Source: Endozoicomonas sp965261315 (lineage in GTDB: Bacteria > Pseudomonadota > Gammaproteobacteria > Pseudomonadales > Endozoicomonadaceae). From it: a stretch of DNA of 64,000 nucleotides. The translations under genes were made by a program, and so were the position numbers. Within the stretch, counting starts at the first letter, position 1, and each line of letters opens with the position of its first letter. Shown piece by piece: positions 54,360 to 63,805 of the stretch. The notes beneath the pieces were generated by a model. That model did no database searches, was not told the DNA's origin, and was given only the letters and a program-made list of their open reading frames with translations. Location: NCBI GenBank assembly GCA_965261315.1, contig CBDHDM010000093.1, forward strand, positions 62,001-126,000, written 5' to 3'.

Positions 54360-54938
54360 ATGGACTCTACAACCATTAATTTCAACCCTGCTCAAAAACA
54401 AATTCAAAATAGCTCGACTGGTAATGCATTAGGTAGAGCTGCAAAATGCTTTGGCAGAAATGTATGCAAAATAGCGGTTGCCGTACCGTATGTTTTATAT
54501 CATGCCTTAAGCATAGGTACTGAAGCAGTGTGTGGTGCGGGTGGTGCCGTGGTAGGTGTTGTAAGAGGTGGAACTGTTAAGCTTGCAAGAGCTATTGGAG
54601 CGAAGCTTAACTTGTGTGAGAAATCAACACGGCCACTTTCAGACTACGTAATAAAAGACTTCCATCGAGGCGCTAATATTGGCTGGCTTCCTGGTCAGAT
54701 TATTGGTGTGGTTGGATCGGCAGTGACTTCAGCTGGAATACTCTTGAATCCGGTCTCTCTGGGTGTTGGAGGAGCGGTTCTTGGTGCATACAGCCTGGTT
54801 GAGGGCGTGGTGACCTATAACGAAGTTAAAGAGACAGGACATTCTTCTGCTGAACAGGACTCCAAAAATGTCTTCAGAGATATCCGCCGTGAATGTCGAG
54901 ATATACATGATTGGCTTTATGGCGATAAAAAGCTTTAA
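54360..54938 (+). CDS. Unknown glycine-rich membrane-active-type protein
   Basis: A 192-residue protein with strong ribosome site GGAGGTGG. A polar N-terminus (about 35 residues, Asn/Gln-rich) precedes two long glycine/alanine/valine-rich hydrophobic stretches: about 40-72 (VCGAGGAVVGVVRGG) and about 105-150 (GQIIGVVGSAVTSAG, GVGGAVLGAYSLVEG). The tail is charged and ends DWLYGDKKL. Paired hydrophobic hairpins with glycine spacing are found in proteins that insert into membranes, including some secreted ones; no family is recognised. It lies in the AT-rich insert. Confidence 0.6.
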   Translation: MDSTTINFNPAQKQIQNSSTGNALGRAAKCFGRNVCKIAVAVPYVLYHALSIGTEAVCGAGGAVVGVVRGGTVKLARAIGAKLNLCEKSTRPLSDYVIKDFHRGANIGWLPGQIIGVVGSAVTSAGILLNPVSLGVGGAVLGAYSLVEGVVTYNEVKETGHSSAEQDSKNVFRDIRRECRDIHDWLYGDKKL

Positions 54939-55244
54939 CGCCCCACCCTGACTTTATCAAGCATTCTATCGGATATAATCTGGTGCGCTGTGATAGGCCA
55001 GGGTTTCTCGACTTTCCCAGTTACTCCTGTAAATATTTTCCTCTTGGTAGGCGTGCATTGCTGTTCGAAGAGCGTTACCCGCGAGGTTTATGTTTCCTGA
55101 AGTGGTGAACCTTTAATCAGATAACGCAGCCTGAGGCTACCGCCAAAAATATAATCAATCAGAGATATAGCTGATCACACATATATTTTTTACTGCCATA
55201 AATGAGTAATCAACTTCTATTGTTCAGTGTTGGCAGGGGAAATG

Positions 55245-55520
55245 ATGTCTGATAAAAAAGTGATGGTCAGCGCCTGTACGAATCTGAAATTAAAAGATGA
55301 TCGTGATGATGTTCAGCTCATTCCGGTATGCCCAGAAGAGATTGGAGGGTTAATAACGCCACGGTCCAAGGCCCGAATTGTCGGAAAAGGCGGCTCTGCG
55401 GATGGGATTGATGTATTGAATGGCAATGGAACGACTACTGCAATTCTGAAAAACGCCGGTATTCAGGTGGTGAATGATGTTGATTATCATGAAGCTCTGA
55501 ATCAGTACAAAGAGAAGTAG
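55245..55520 (+). pseudogene. DUF523 family protein, internally deleted
   Basis: The frame keeps the family start (VMVSACTNLKL), the hallmark QLIPVCPEEIGGLITPRSKARI and the family end (TAILKNAGIQVVND). Complete DUF523 proteins have about 140-160 residues; here 91 remain. The RYDG segment after the first cysteine and the long middle part with the CG-rich cluster (SPSCG, then GVTA) are missing, so at least one in-frame internal deletion has occurred. ATG 55245 follows AGGGGA. Confidence 0.6.
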
Positions 55521-55524
55521 GCAA

Positions 55525-55911
55525 ACGTACAGAGCCGTAGCTGGGCTTACCTACAATGTTAGGCTTAAGCTGGTTAATCCCTGGTAAGTCAGTACGCACA
55601 TAAATACCGAGAGTATATAACGAATGATAACCCTGTAGCGTTCGGCATTTCAACTCATCAGCAGCGTCGGCAGGGTAGATACCGTATTCCCTGAGGTTAA
55701 GTGTTGGTGTGCCAAAGAGTTGCTCCAGTAGCTCAATACCACTGGGTAGCAGAACGTGGGAGTGCGGACCCTGACCAACGCCTTTATGTAGTCCGTTGTC
55801 ATTGTTGAGCGTGTCTTTTTCAAGAACGATTACTTCCTGGAAGAAAGGAGACAGGGTTTTGGCTGCCATCAAACCCGCGACACTTCCACCGATTACCACC
55901 GCTCGTTGCAT
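55525..55911 (-). pseudogene. FAD-dependent oxidoreductase, N-terminal fragment
   Basis: The frame starts MQRAVVIGGSVAGLMAAKTLS, an FAD Rossmann motif, with the acidic strand end VLEKD and HKGVGQGPHSHVLLPSGIELLEQLF, as in squalene-epoxidase-like/geranylgeranyl-reductase-like monooxygenases. After about 125 residues the frame runs antisense into the DUF523 remnant and is meaningless. More than half the enzyme, with the second FAD motif, is missing. Confidence 0.7.
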
Positions 55912-55987
55912 AAGCCCTGTCTCTCAGATTTTAAAACGTTCCATTACCATGAAACATACAGAGGAAAAATCAAGGTGGAACGTTTGA

Positions 55988-56905
55988 TTATGACAACTTC
56001 ATGCAAGCATGGCTTTTGATCTTTTCCCTGAGCCATTGGTGGGCAGGGCTGTAGTCTGTTCTTGTGTGCCAGACCATAACGTGCTCAATGGGCAGGGTTT
56101 CAAAGGGTTGTTCAATGATCTGCAGGTTGAATAGCGGAGCGTACTGTCTGGCGAGACTTCTGGACGTGCTGCCGATGCTGTCTGAACTGGAAACCAGCGC
56201 CAGCATAGACATCAGGGAGTCACACTCTGCACTGATTTTTCGTGCTTTCAGTGGTGTTTTGGTGAAGTAGTCGGCTGCGTACATGTTTGCCCGGCGAATA
56301 CGCATTGTGACGTGTTTTTCCTGGTAGTACTGCGGCTCAGTCAGTGTCTGATGAATCCGTGGGTGATCTTTTCTGGCCACAATAACAATCTCATCCTGAA
56401 TCACTGGGTGGCTTTTATAGGAAGGGCTTAATTGTCCGGTTATGTCCAGTGCCAGGTCGGCTTTCTGCAGGCTGAGTTCCTGCAGCATGTCGTCCTCATT
56501 ACTGGGGGCGATAACAAATTCAATGGAAACATTACCCAGTGTTTTATCGTGCTCGATACGTGGATGAAAGTGGAGCAGTGCCATCTCGTTGCAGAGCACG
56601 CGGAAGACTCTGGGTTGCTGTGGATCAAACTGTTTGATGTTGCTGATGGCATTGCTGACATCATTCAAGGCTGGCGATATTTCACTGGCGAGCTGGACGG
56701 CAATATGGGTGGGAGAAATGCCTCTTCCTTCTCTGACAAACAGTTCGGCACCCAGCTTTTGCTGTAGGCGCTTCAGGACTCCACTGACACCGGGCTGAGT
56801 CATCTCTAACGCATCGGCAGCCAGAGTGATTGATCTGAGGCGATAAACTTCCAGAAAAACCGATAGCAGGTTCAGGTCCAGAGGGGTATCTGTTTTTGTA
56901 ATCAC
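55988..56905 (-). CDS. LysR-family transcriptional regulator
   Basis: A 305-residue LysR protein with intact helix-turn-helix (LNLLSVFLEVYRLRSITLAADALEMTQPGVSGVLKRLQ) and co-inducer domain. The start is GTG 56905; no in-frame ATG lies nearby. It is divergent from the alkylsulfatase gene with about 150 bp between the two starts, the standard setting for a LysR regulator acting on its neighbour. The inducer is unknown, possibly an alkyl sulfate or its alcohol. Confidence 0.9.
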   Translation of the reverse strand: MITKTDTPLDLNLLSVFLEVYRLRSITLAADALEMTQPGVSGVLKRLQQKLGAELFVREGRGISPTHIAVQLASEISPALNDVSNAISNIKQFDPQQPRVFRVLCNEMALLHFHPRIEHDKTLGNVSIEFVIAPSNEDDMLQELSLQKADLALDITGQLSPSYKSHPVIQDEIVIVARKDHPRIHQTLTEPQYYQEKHVTMRIRRANMYAADYFTKTPLKARKISAECDSLMSMLALVSSSDSIGSTSRSLARQYAPLFNLQIIEQPFETLPIEHVMVWHTRTDYSPAHQWLREKIKSHACMKLS

Positions 56906-57054
56906 AATACATAACCATTCGTGATGTTTTGTATAAACATTACTTTATTTTTTGTTATGAGTCTTGCCCATACACTGGCTTCAACAAAACGCAAGATGGC
57001 TTCTGTTATCAGAGCCTGGAAAACAGATCAAAGAATAAAGTTGAAGAGGTGATT

Positions 57055-59106
57055 TTGAAAACTCAGACTCAAACCAAAGTAACCGCTCTTGTCCTGGCCA
57101 TGTCTCTGGCTCTTCCTGCCGGTGCGGCAGACAATCATGTTCATGGTGATCTTGAGGTGAAGGGAAAACCTGCCAGCGAGCATACCATTGCGGCCAACAA
57201 GACATTGAGTGAGCGGTTGAACTGGCAGGATCGAGATGCTTTTGAGCGTAATGACAAGGGCCTGATTGTTCCTCTTGATGCCAAAACAGCCAATATCATG
57301 AGAAACAATTATGACTTTATCAGCCAGGATGAAATAGCCGACACGGTTAATCCATCACTGTATCGACAGGCTCAGGTAAATAATACGGCGGCAGGCTTGT
57401 ATGAAGTGCGCGATGGTATTTATCAGGTACGTGGCACGGATCTGTCCAATATTACGTTTATTCAAGGTGAGAGTGGCTGGATTGTTTACGATGTTCTGGT
57501 GACCCGACAGGCTGCGGAACTTTCTACAAGGTTCTTCCTGGAAAATGTCCCAGAAGGTGGTGACCTGCCCATTGTGGCGATGATTTATTCTCATAGTCAC
57601 GCCGATCACTTTGGTGGTGCCAGAGCTATTCAGGATATGTTTCCGGATGTGAAGGTTTACGGTTCCCATAACATCACCAAGGAAGTGGTGGATGAAAATG
57701 TACTGGCCGGTAATGCCATGTCCCGGAGGACGTCTTATCAGTACGGCTCGACGCTGGGTGCTCATGAACACGGTATTGTTGATGCCGGTTTAGGTAAATC
57801 AACTTCTACCCGCTCGCCAGAATACGGTAAGGGAGAAATCACCTATGTAGTGCCGGATTACACATTCAATGGTAAGGGCAAGTATGAACATTACCGTGTT
57901 GATGGCCTGGATATGATTTTTATGGACACCTCCGGTACTGAAGCGCCTTCCGGCATGGTGACGTATATTCCATCCATGGATGCCCTGTGGACCGGTGAGA
58001 TGATGTATCACGGTATGCACAATGTCTACACCCTGCGGGGAGCCAAGGTGCGTGATGCCCTGAAATGGTCCAAAGACATCAATGAGATGATCAATGAGTG
58101 GGGCGGTGATATCGATGTGCTGTTTGGCTCTCATTCATCTCCAATCTGGGGCAGTGATGAGGTGGTGGATTATATGAAGCTGCAGCGGGATAACTACGGT
58201 TTTGTCCACAACCAGACGCTGCGCCTGGCGAACAATGGGGTGGTATTGCAGGACATTGGTGATGCCGTCGTCGATGTGCTGCCTGAAACACTGGAAAAGG
58301 CATGGCATACCAATGGTTATCATGGTTCATACAGTCACAATGCCAAGGCCGTCTACAACATGTACCTGGGTTATTTCGATATGAATCCGGCTAACCTGAA
58401 CCCACTGCCTGTGAAACAGGAATCCGTCAAAATGGTCGACTACATGGGCGGGAGTGAAGCGGTATTCCAGCTGGCCCAGGCAGATTATGACAAGGGCGAG
58501 TACCGTTTTGTCGCCACAGTGATGAATAAAGTAGTACAGGCAGAACCTGACAATAAAGCGGCTCGTCAGTTGTTGGCGGATACTTATGAGCAGCTGGGCT
58601 ATCAGTCCGAAAATATGGGCTGGCGTAATACTTATCTTACCGGTGCCCAGGAACTGCGTGTCGGTACGTTGCCTGGAACACCCAAGACGGCATCACCAGA
58701 TGTGCTGTCTGAGATGTCCATTACCAATCTGTTGGATTACATGGCAGTAAAGGTGGACTCAACCGTTGCACAACACATGCCATTTACCATGAATGTGGTG
58801 GTTCCGGATCTCGATGAAGTGCACTTTGTAGAAATGTCCAACGGCAACCTGAATAACGGCCTGGTGGATGAAGTCCATAGTGCAGATGCCACACTGTATA
58901 TTAACAAGTCAGACATAACCCGCATCCTGCTTGGCAAAACTACACTGGCTGAGTTGTTTGAAAGCCGTCAGGCCGGACTGGAAGGAGATGCCCGTGTAAT
59001 GGATAAGCTGAAGCAGGCCTCCATTGAGTTTGATCCTTCATTTGAAATTGTGCCCCGTCCTGCAAAGGGACAGGAAGTGGATGCCCACTTTTATCACCAA
59101 AGTTAA
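57055..59106 (+). CDS. Alkyl sulfatase (SdsA1/BDS1-like metallo-beta-lactamase fold)
   Basis: A 683-residue secreted sulfatase that hydrolyses primary alkyl sulfates such as SDS to alcohol and sulfate. The signal peptide is MKTQTQTKVTALVLAMSLALPAGAA. The zinc-binding motif is HSHADHFGG, followed by the Alkyl_sulf dimerisation region (about 390-530) and a C-terminal SCP2-like domain (about 555-675; NLLDYMAVKVDS, FVEMSNGNLNN). The chosen start is TTG 57055 with GAGG five bases upstream; the open frame extends back to 56929 without a ribosome site and would bury the signal peptide. It is probably controlled by the divergent LysR gene. Confidence 0.92.
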   Translation: MKTQTQTKVTALVLAMSLALPAGAADNHVHGDLEVKGKPASEHTIAANKTLSERLNWQDRDAFERNDKGLIVPLDAKTANIMRNNYDFISQDEIADTVNPSLYRQAQVNNTAAGLYEVRDGIYQVRGTDLSNITFIQGESGWIVYDVLVTRQAAELSTRFFLENVPEGGDLPIVAMIYSHSHADHFGGARAIQDMFPDVKVYGSHNITKEVVDENVLAGNAMSRRTSYQYGSTLGAHEHGIVDAGLGKSTSTRSPEYGKGEITYVVPDYTFNGKGKYEHYRVDGLDMIFMDTSGTEAPSGMVTYIPSMDALWTGEMMYHGMHNVYTLRGAKVRDALKWSKDINEMINEWGGDIDVLFGSHSSPIWGSDEVVDYMKLQRDNYGFVHNQTLRLANNGVVLQDIGDAVVDVLPETLEKAWHTNGYHGSYSHNAKAVYNMYLGYFDMNPANLNPLPVKQESVKMVDYMGGSEAVFQLAQADYDKGEYRFVATVMNKVVQAEPDNKAARQLLADTYEQLGYQSENMGWRNTYLTGAQELRVGTLPGTPKTASPDVLSEMSITNLLDYMAVKVDSTVAQHMPFTMNVVVPDLDEVHFVEMSNGNLNNGLVDEVHSADATLYINKSDITRILLGKTTLAELFESRQAGLEGDARVMDKLKQASIEFDPSFEIVPRPAKGQEVDAHFYHQS

Positions 59107-59127
59107 GAATCATACCCCTCCTTTGAC

Positions 59128-59157
59128 TCAGGGAGCCTGATTGGCTCCCTTTTTTTG
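59128..59157 (+). terminator. Rho-independent terminator after the alkylsulfatase
   Basis: The hairpin GGGAGCC-TGATT-GGCTCCC is followed by seven T residues, about 25 bp after the stop codon. Confidence 0.9.
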
Positions 59158-59179
59158 ACCACCTCCCGAGTACCTTATT

Positions 59180-59698
59180 ATGTTTATAAAAACATCACGG
59201 ACTGTTGCTGCCCTGCCTTTTGCCTTGCTGGGAATGATGTTGCCCCATACCGCTATGGCTGCTGCTGATGAGCCTGAGCTTCAGGATATGTCGGACCTCA
59301 CTGCCGTTTATACCCAGGCGGGTGCTGGTATCACTGATAAAGGGTTGAATTTAAAGATTGGCCAGGCCTACGACACAAAAGACCCGGACACTCTGGCCAT
59401 GAACATTATTGAAATTAAAGGGTTTATGGGAGATAGCCTTGGGCTTGATGGCAATGATGCCATTAACTCTCTGCGTTATCGTAATTTCAGTCTGGATACC
59501 ACCACCGGTCGAGGTGCTCAAATTGATGTAAATTGGGATTTTAATAATGATATGGGGAGTGCGTCGTACAGTTTTATTCAGGCATTACCAAAGTTTGGGG
59601 CTGTTCAATTCTATCCACTGGCCGGTGTCGGTATTACGGTGCGGGACACAGCTAAAATCATTGATCAGCAAGATCCGGATTTTGGCAGTGGCGGTTAG
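59180..59698 (+). CDS. Outer-membrane-like exported protein, probably truncated
   Basis: A 172-residue exported protein. The signal peptide is MFIKTSRTVAALPFALLGMMLPHTAMA. The rest alternates polar and hydrophobic residues in strand-like stretches (GLNLKIGQAYDTK, NFSLDTTTGRGAQIDVNWDF, VQFYPLAGVGITVRD), suggesting a small outer-membrane barrel. It stops abruptly after PDFGSGG, without a terminal aromatic strand, so the C-terminal part of the barrel appears lost by a stop or frameshift. No family is named with confidence. Confidence 0.6.
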   Translation: MFIKTSRTVAALPFALLGMMLPHTAMAAADEPELQDMSDLTAVYTQAGAGITDKGLNLKIGQAYDTKDPDTLAMNIIEIKGFMGDSLGLDGNDAINSLRYRNFSLDTTTGRGAQIDVNWDFNNDMGSASYSFIQALPKFGAVQFYPLAGVGITVRDTAKIIDQQDPDFGSGG

Positions 59699-59869
59699 AG
59701 TTTAATCATCAGTTTTAACTTATTTAGCGATGAGGGCTGTACATCACCCCGGCCTTCTTATAATATGCACGCCGCTGACGAGAGGTGGCAACGCTTCCTG
59801 CTAATGAGTTAAACAATAGTTGTTGACTCCTTCGAGGATTTAAGTATGATTCGCCCTCGTTGACATAAT

Positions 59870-59946
59870 GCGCTCGTAGCTCAGCTGGATAGAGTACCTG
59901 GCTACGAACCAGGCGGTCGGAGGTTCGAATCCTCCCGAGCGCGCCA
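59870..59946 (+). tRNA. tRNA-Arg (ACG)
   Basis: A 77-base tRNA. Acceptor stem GCGCTCG pairs with CGAGCGC, D-loop AGCTGGATAGA, anticodon ACG (59904-59906) in CTACGAA, T-loop GGTTCGAATCC, discriminator G and encoded CCA. The A of the anticodon is normally converted to inosine by TadA, reading CGU/CGC/CGA. Confidence 0.96.
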
Positions 59947-59955
59947 TATCAGGAA

Positions 59956-59985
59956 AGCCTATCTTATTTTTGATGGGCTTTTTTT
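59956..59985 (+). terminator. Terminator of tRNA-Arg
   Basis: The stem AGCCTATC with GATGGGCT (one G-T pair) runs into a T stretch, ten bases after the CCA end. Confidence 0.8.
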
Positions 59986-60119
59986 GTGTCTGTAATATAT
60001 CGATAGCTGATGTGGGGCGAGGAAGTGGCTTTGGTTCTGTGAACACCCTATAGAGTCTCTGTGGTAAATCTTTCACTCTTGGAGCAGCCATTGTCATGAC
60101 TGCTCCTGTGACAATACCA

Positions 60120-61961
60120 TCAGGCGTTGACTGCGGCCATCATCATTCCGGATTGCTGAGTCGTTCCCAGCTGTTCTTCTGTCTGCTGTGCTAAATAGAG
60201 ATCACGATAGTGACCTTCTACCTGCAGCAGCGCTTCATGTTTTCCTTGTTGAACAATTTTCCCTTTATCCATCACCAGAATCTGGTCTGCATCCTGAATC
60301 GTAGCCAGACGATGAGCGACAGCAATGGTGGTGCGGTTTTCCCTGAGAGTGATCAGGGCTTCCTTAATATGATGCTCTGTCTCACCATCGATATTGGCTG
60401 TGGCTTCGTCCAGTAGAAGAATCTTCGGGTTCTGGGCAATGGTTCGTGCAAACGACAGCAGCTGTCTTTCGCCGGTGGATAGCGCTTTGCCTCCTGGCCC
60501 GGGTTTATGTTCATAACCTTCATCAAGTCCCTGGATAAATGGGTCCGCATGAACTTTCTTTGCCGCAGCCAGAATATGGTCATCACTGATCTTCTGATGG
60601 TTCAGGCTGATATTTTCGGCCATGGTCCCACTGAAGATATAAGGCTCCTGAAATACCAGGCCCAGTCCTTGTCTGAGAGTATCTTCCGTCAGGCTGGTCA
60701 GTGGATGATTATCAATCAGAATCTGGCCTTCATTATGTTGATAAAAACGCATCAAGAGATTGATGACCGAGCTTTTACCACTGCCACTGTGACCTACTAT
60801 GGCTACAAACTGCCCGGGTTCTACGGTAAAGCTGACGTTATCCAGTGCCAGGTTTTTATCATCGTAAGACAGTGAGACGTTACTAAACTCCAGCTTGCCA
60901 TGATGAATACTGGGGTTGTTCTCCTGACTGTTGTTGTTGCGGTTTTGAAGCGTGTGTTGATCCGTTTCTGTCTCTTCATTCAATACCTGGAACAACCTTT
61001 CGGACGCTACCAGAGATTGCTGCAGACTGCTCATCTGCATGGTGATCTGTCTGAATGGTTCAAAGAAGCGGCCAAGGTAGTTGATAAAGGCGTAGAGTGT
61101 ACCCACTTCAATCAGAGAGAAACCGGCCTGATAGCCAAACCAGCCGACCACTACTGCCAGGGCAATGCCGTTAAGCAGGTGGGTAAATGGCATTAACAGC
61201 AGACTGTCGATATTAATGTTCTTCCGTTTGAGCTGGCTCCACTCCTCGTTATCCTTATCAAACTGTTGTTGCAGATGACCTTCCTGTCCCATGGCCTGAA
61301 CGATTCGCATGCCATTCAGGGATTCGTTGATGCGGGTATTGATATTGGCCAGCTGGCTGCGTACACCGTGAATCAGCGGGTGACTGATTTTCTGGTAGAG
61401 GTGAATTGCCAGCAGCATGACCGGAATCAGCAGCATGGTCATCAGCATCAAGTGGATATCCAGCAGAGCCATGGCAATAAAAATACCGACCACCCGGAAA
61501 AAGGCTTGCAGGATGGCAGGAATAACCCCGACAAACATCTGACGCAGTACTTCAGAATCATTGGTGATACGGGAAACCAGGCGACCGGTGGGCTCACTGT
61601 CAAAGTAGCGCATGGGCAGTTTCAGGACATGGGCGAATAGCATTCGTCTTATGTCGTGTACTACCTTGAGCGCATTTTCCTGAAAAACCACGTTCTGAAT
61701 GTACTGGAGAATCGCTGAACCGAGGTAGGTTCCAAACAGGGCAGAACCCAGTATGGCGAGACCCATGCTGTCGTTCACACCTGCGGCGATATGTTCATCA
61801 AGAATGATTTTCATCAGCCACGGAGCCAGCATCTCCAGGCTGGTGGCTAACAGCAGGATCAGAAAAGCACCCATAAACTGCCATTTATACGGTCTTGCGT
61901 AGCGAACCAGCTTAGCCAGACCACGATAGCCTGATGAGGCTTTTTTATCTTTTGCTTGCAA
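60120..61961 (-). CDS. mdlB: ABC exporter half-transporter, MdlB-like
   Basis: A 613-residue fusion of six membrane helices and an ATPase. The transmembrane part (about 20-310) includes FDSEPTGRLVSRITNDSEVL, the coupling helix region of multidrug exporters. The ATPase has Walker A GHSGSGKSS, the Q-loop LVFQEPYIFSGT, the degenerate-looking signature segment LSTGERQLLSFARTI (TGE instead of the usual GGQ), Walker B ILLLDEATANID and the switch His AHRLATI. It lies 11 bp after its partner and should form a heterodimer with it. The substrate is unknown. Confidence 0.9.
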   Translation of the reverse strand: MQAKDKKASSGYRGLAKLVRYARPYKWQFMGAFLILLLATSLEMLAPWLMKIILDEHIAAGVNDSMGLAILGSALFGTYLGSAILQYIQNVVFQENALKVVHDIRRMLFAHVLKLPMRYFDSEPTGRLVSRITNDSEVLRQMFVGVIPAILQAFFRVVGIFIAMALLDIHLMLMTMLLIPVMLLAIHLYQKISHPLIHGVRSQLANINTRINESLNGMRIVQAMGQEGHLQQQFDKDNEEWSQLKRKNINIDSLLLMPFTHLLNGIALAVVVGWFGYQAGFSLIEVGTLYAFINYLGRFFEPFRQITMQMSSLQQSLVASERLFQVLNEETETDQHTLQNRNNNSQENNPSIHHGKLEFSNVSLSYDDKNLALDNVSFTVEPGQFVAIVGHSGSGKSSVINLLMRFYQHNEGQILIDNHPLTSLTEDTLRQGLGLVFQEPYIFSGTMAENISLNHQKISDDHILAAAKKVHADPFIQGLDEGYEHKPGPGGKALSTGERQLLSFARTIAQNPKILLLDEATANIDGETEHHIKEALITLRENRTTIAVAHRLATIQDADQILVMDKGKIVQQGKHEALLQVEGHYRDLYLAQQTEEQLGTTQQSGMMMAAVNA

Positions 61962-61972
61962 AGCTTAATTCC

Positions 61973-63805
61973 TCAGGCGACGTCAGACCGGTTAGTCGTG
62001 GGTTCTGGGTTAATATCCAGAGGTTGCAGCAGGATACGAGCCTGTTGTCGGAAGATTTTTGCATACCAGTGTTCGACAGCTTTCTCTTCTGACGGGTCTT
62101 TGGGGTCTTCACTGTTAGAAAGCAGCCCGTCATGGTTGCCTTGTTCAATGATTCGGCCACGATCCAATACCAGAATGTGGTCCGCAGTCATCAGTTCCGG
62201 TAACCGCTGAGTGACCAGAATGATGGTTTTCTCACCTTTCATGGCCATCAGGTTTTTCAGGATACGGGCTTCGGTTTTCATATCCAGGGCGCTGAACGCA
62301 TCGTCCAGTAACAATATCGGCGCATCAGCCAGCAGTGCTCTGGCCAGTGCCAGACGCTGCTTCTGTCCACCGGACAGATTGATGCCATTCTCTCCCAGTA
62401 AGGTGTTGTAGCCATCTTTGAAGCCCATGATTTCTTCGTCAATGGCTGCCAGTTTTGCCGCTTTTTCTACTGCTTCCAGGCTGGCATCTGGCGCAGAAAA
62501 ACGAATGTTGTCGGTAATGGTGCCGGAGAACAGCATGGGTTCCTGTGGGACCCAGGCCAGTTTTTTGCGCAATGACTCAACGGTCAGTTGTTGCAGGGGA
62601 ATATTCCCCATCTTGATGCCTGATCCTTCCGGCAAATCAAACTCACGCAGAATTAACCGGAGAAGGGTGCTTTTACCACTGCCGGTACGACCGGTAATAC
62701 CAATGAATGAACCTGCAGCAATCTCGGTCGTAATATTCTGAAGTACCGGGCTTTTATCAGAAGCATCGCCATAGGCAAACGACTTAATATTTATTGAAAG
62801 ACTTGTGTCGTCTGGTGCTTGCCGGGCATTGGCTGCATCCTGGATTTTGGGTTGTCGGGCCAATAATTTTTCCAGACGTCCCCAGGAAGCACTGCCACGC
62901 TGGAAGACATTAAACTGCCAGCCAAATTGCAGCATAGGCCCCAGCATCTGGCTCAGGTACAGGGTGAAGCTGGTTAACAGGCCAACGGTGAGCTGACCAT
63001 GGCTGATCAGCCAGGCTCCACCCACCAGTGACAATACGAAAGAGAGGCCAAAGAACAGGCTGATACTTGGGCCAAACAATGCATCGACTCTGGCAACGCT
63101 GGTATTGGCCTCGACAGCTTCCATGGAGAGCTGTTCAAAGCGTTGAGTTTGCCGATCTGTCAGCTGATGTGCTTTTACCGCGCGAATACCCGTGATGGAC
63201 TCACGGGTTTCTTCGTTCAAGTTGGAAAAGGCTGCTTGAGACCGACCAAAGCGGGAATAGAGTGCGACACCATACCGCTTGGTCACCCAGACAAGCAGTG
63301 GGAATGGCAGCATGGCCAGCAGTGTGAGCTTACCGCTTACCAGAAACACCATGGCGAACAGTACGGTAAGGCCTGCAATGAGCGAGTCCACCAGTGTCAT
63401 GATGCCAACACCCACACTTTCTTCTACAGCGTTCAGGTCATTGGTGGCATGAGCCATCAGATCGCCGGAGGTATGCTGTTGATAAAATTCTGGTGAGAGT
63501 TGAGTGAAGTGGGCAAATAACCGACTGCGCTGTTTGCGAATCAGTTCAATGGACGCACCGTAGAGCTTGGCTCTCCAGACATAGCGAAAACCGTAAACGG
63601 CCACGCCGGTCACTACAATGCCCGCCACGTAATTGAGCAGCTCCTGATTTGTAAGGCTCTTGTCTTTTATTCCATCAACCACATGGCCAATCAGCCAGGG
63701 GGGTAACAGGTTCAGCGCTGAGACAATCTGCAGGCAGATAAAGGCCAGCAGGTACTGCTGCCAGTAGTCCTTCAGAATAAACCGGAGTTTCCAGAGTAGT
63801 TTCAA
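61973..63805 (-). CDS. mdlA: ABC exporter half-transporter, MdlA-like
   Basis: A 610-residue half-transporter with six helices (about 15-300, including YQQHTSGDLMAHATNDLNAVEE) and an ATPase: Walker A TGRTGSGKST, WVPQEPMLFSGT, signature LSGGQKQRLALARALL, and Walker B ILLLDDAFSALD. In this subunit the residue after Walker B is Asp instead of the catalytic Glu (DDA), while MdlB keeps DEA, so the heterodimer probably has one weak and one active ATP site, as known for several heterodimeric exporters. It is the first gene of the pair. MdlAB-type symbols rest on gene order and layout. Confidence 0.9.
   Translation of the reverse strand: MKLLWKLRFILKDYWQQYLLAFICLQIVSALNLLPPWLIGHVVDGIKDKSLTNQELLNYVAGIVVTGVAVYGFRYVWRAKLYGASIELIRKQRSRLFAHFTQLSPEFYQQHTSGDLMAHATNDLNAVEESVGVGIMTLVDSLIAGLTVLFAMVFLVSGKLTLLAMLPFPLLVWVTKRYGVALYSRFGRSQAAFSNLNEETRESITGIRAVKAHQLTDRQTQRFEQLSMEAVEANTSVARVDALFGPSISLFFGLSFVLSLVGGAWLISHGQLTVGLLTSFTLYLSQMLGPMLQFGWQFNVFQRGSASWGRLEKLLARQPKIQDAANARQAPDDTSLSINIKSFAYGDASDKSPVLQNITTEIAAGSFIGITGRTGSGKSTLLRLILREFDLPEGSGIKMGNIPLQQLTVESLRKKLAWVPQEPMLFSGTITDNIRFSAPDASLEAVEKAAKLAAIDEEIMGFKDGYNTLLGENGINLSGGQKQRLALARALLADAPILLLDDAFSALDMKTEARILKNLMAMKGEKTIILVTQRLPELMTADHILVLDRGRIIEQGNHDGLLSNSEDPKDPSEEKAVEHWYAKIFRQQARILLQPLDINPEPTTNRSDVA

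Noticed and set aside
59840..60097. 85-codon minus-strand frame containing GGFEPPTAWFVARYSIQLSYER
   Set aside because: This is the well-known false protein read antisense through a tRNA-Arg gene; 59870-59946 is the tRNA.
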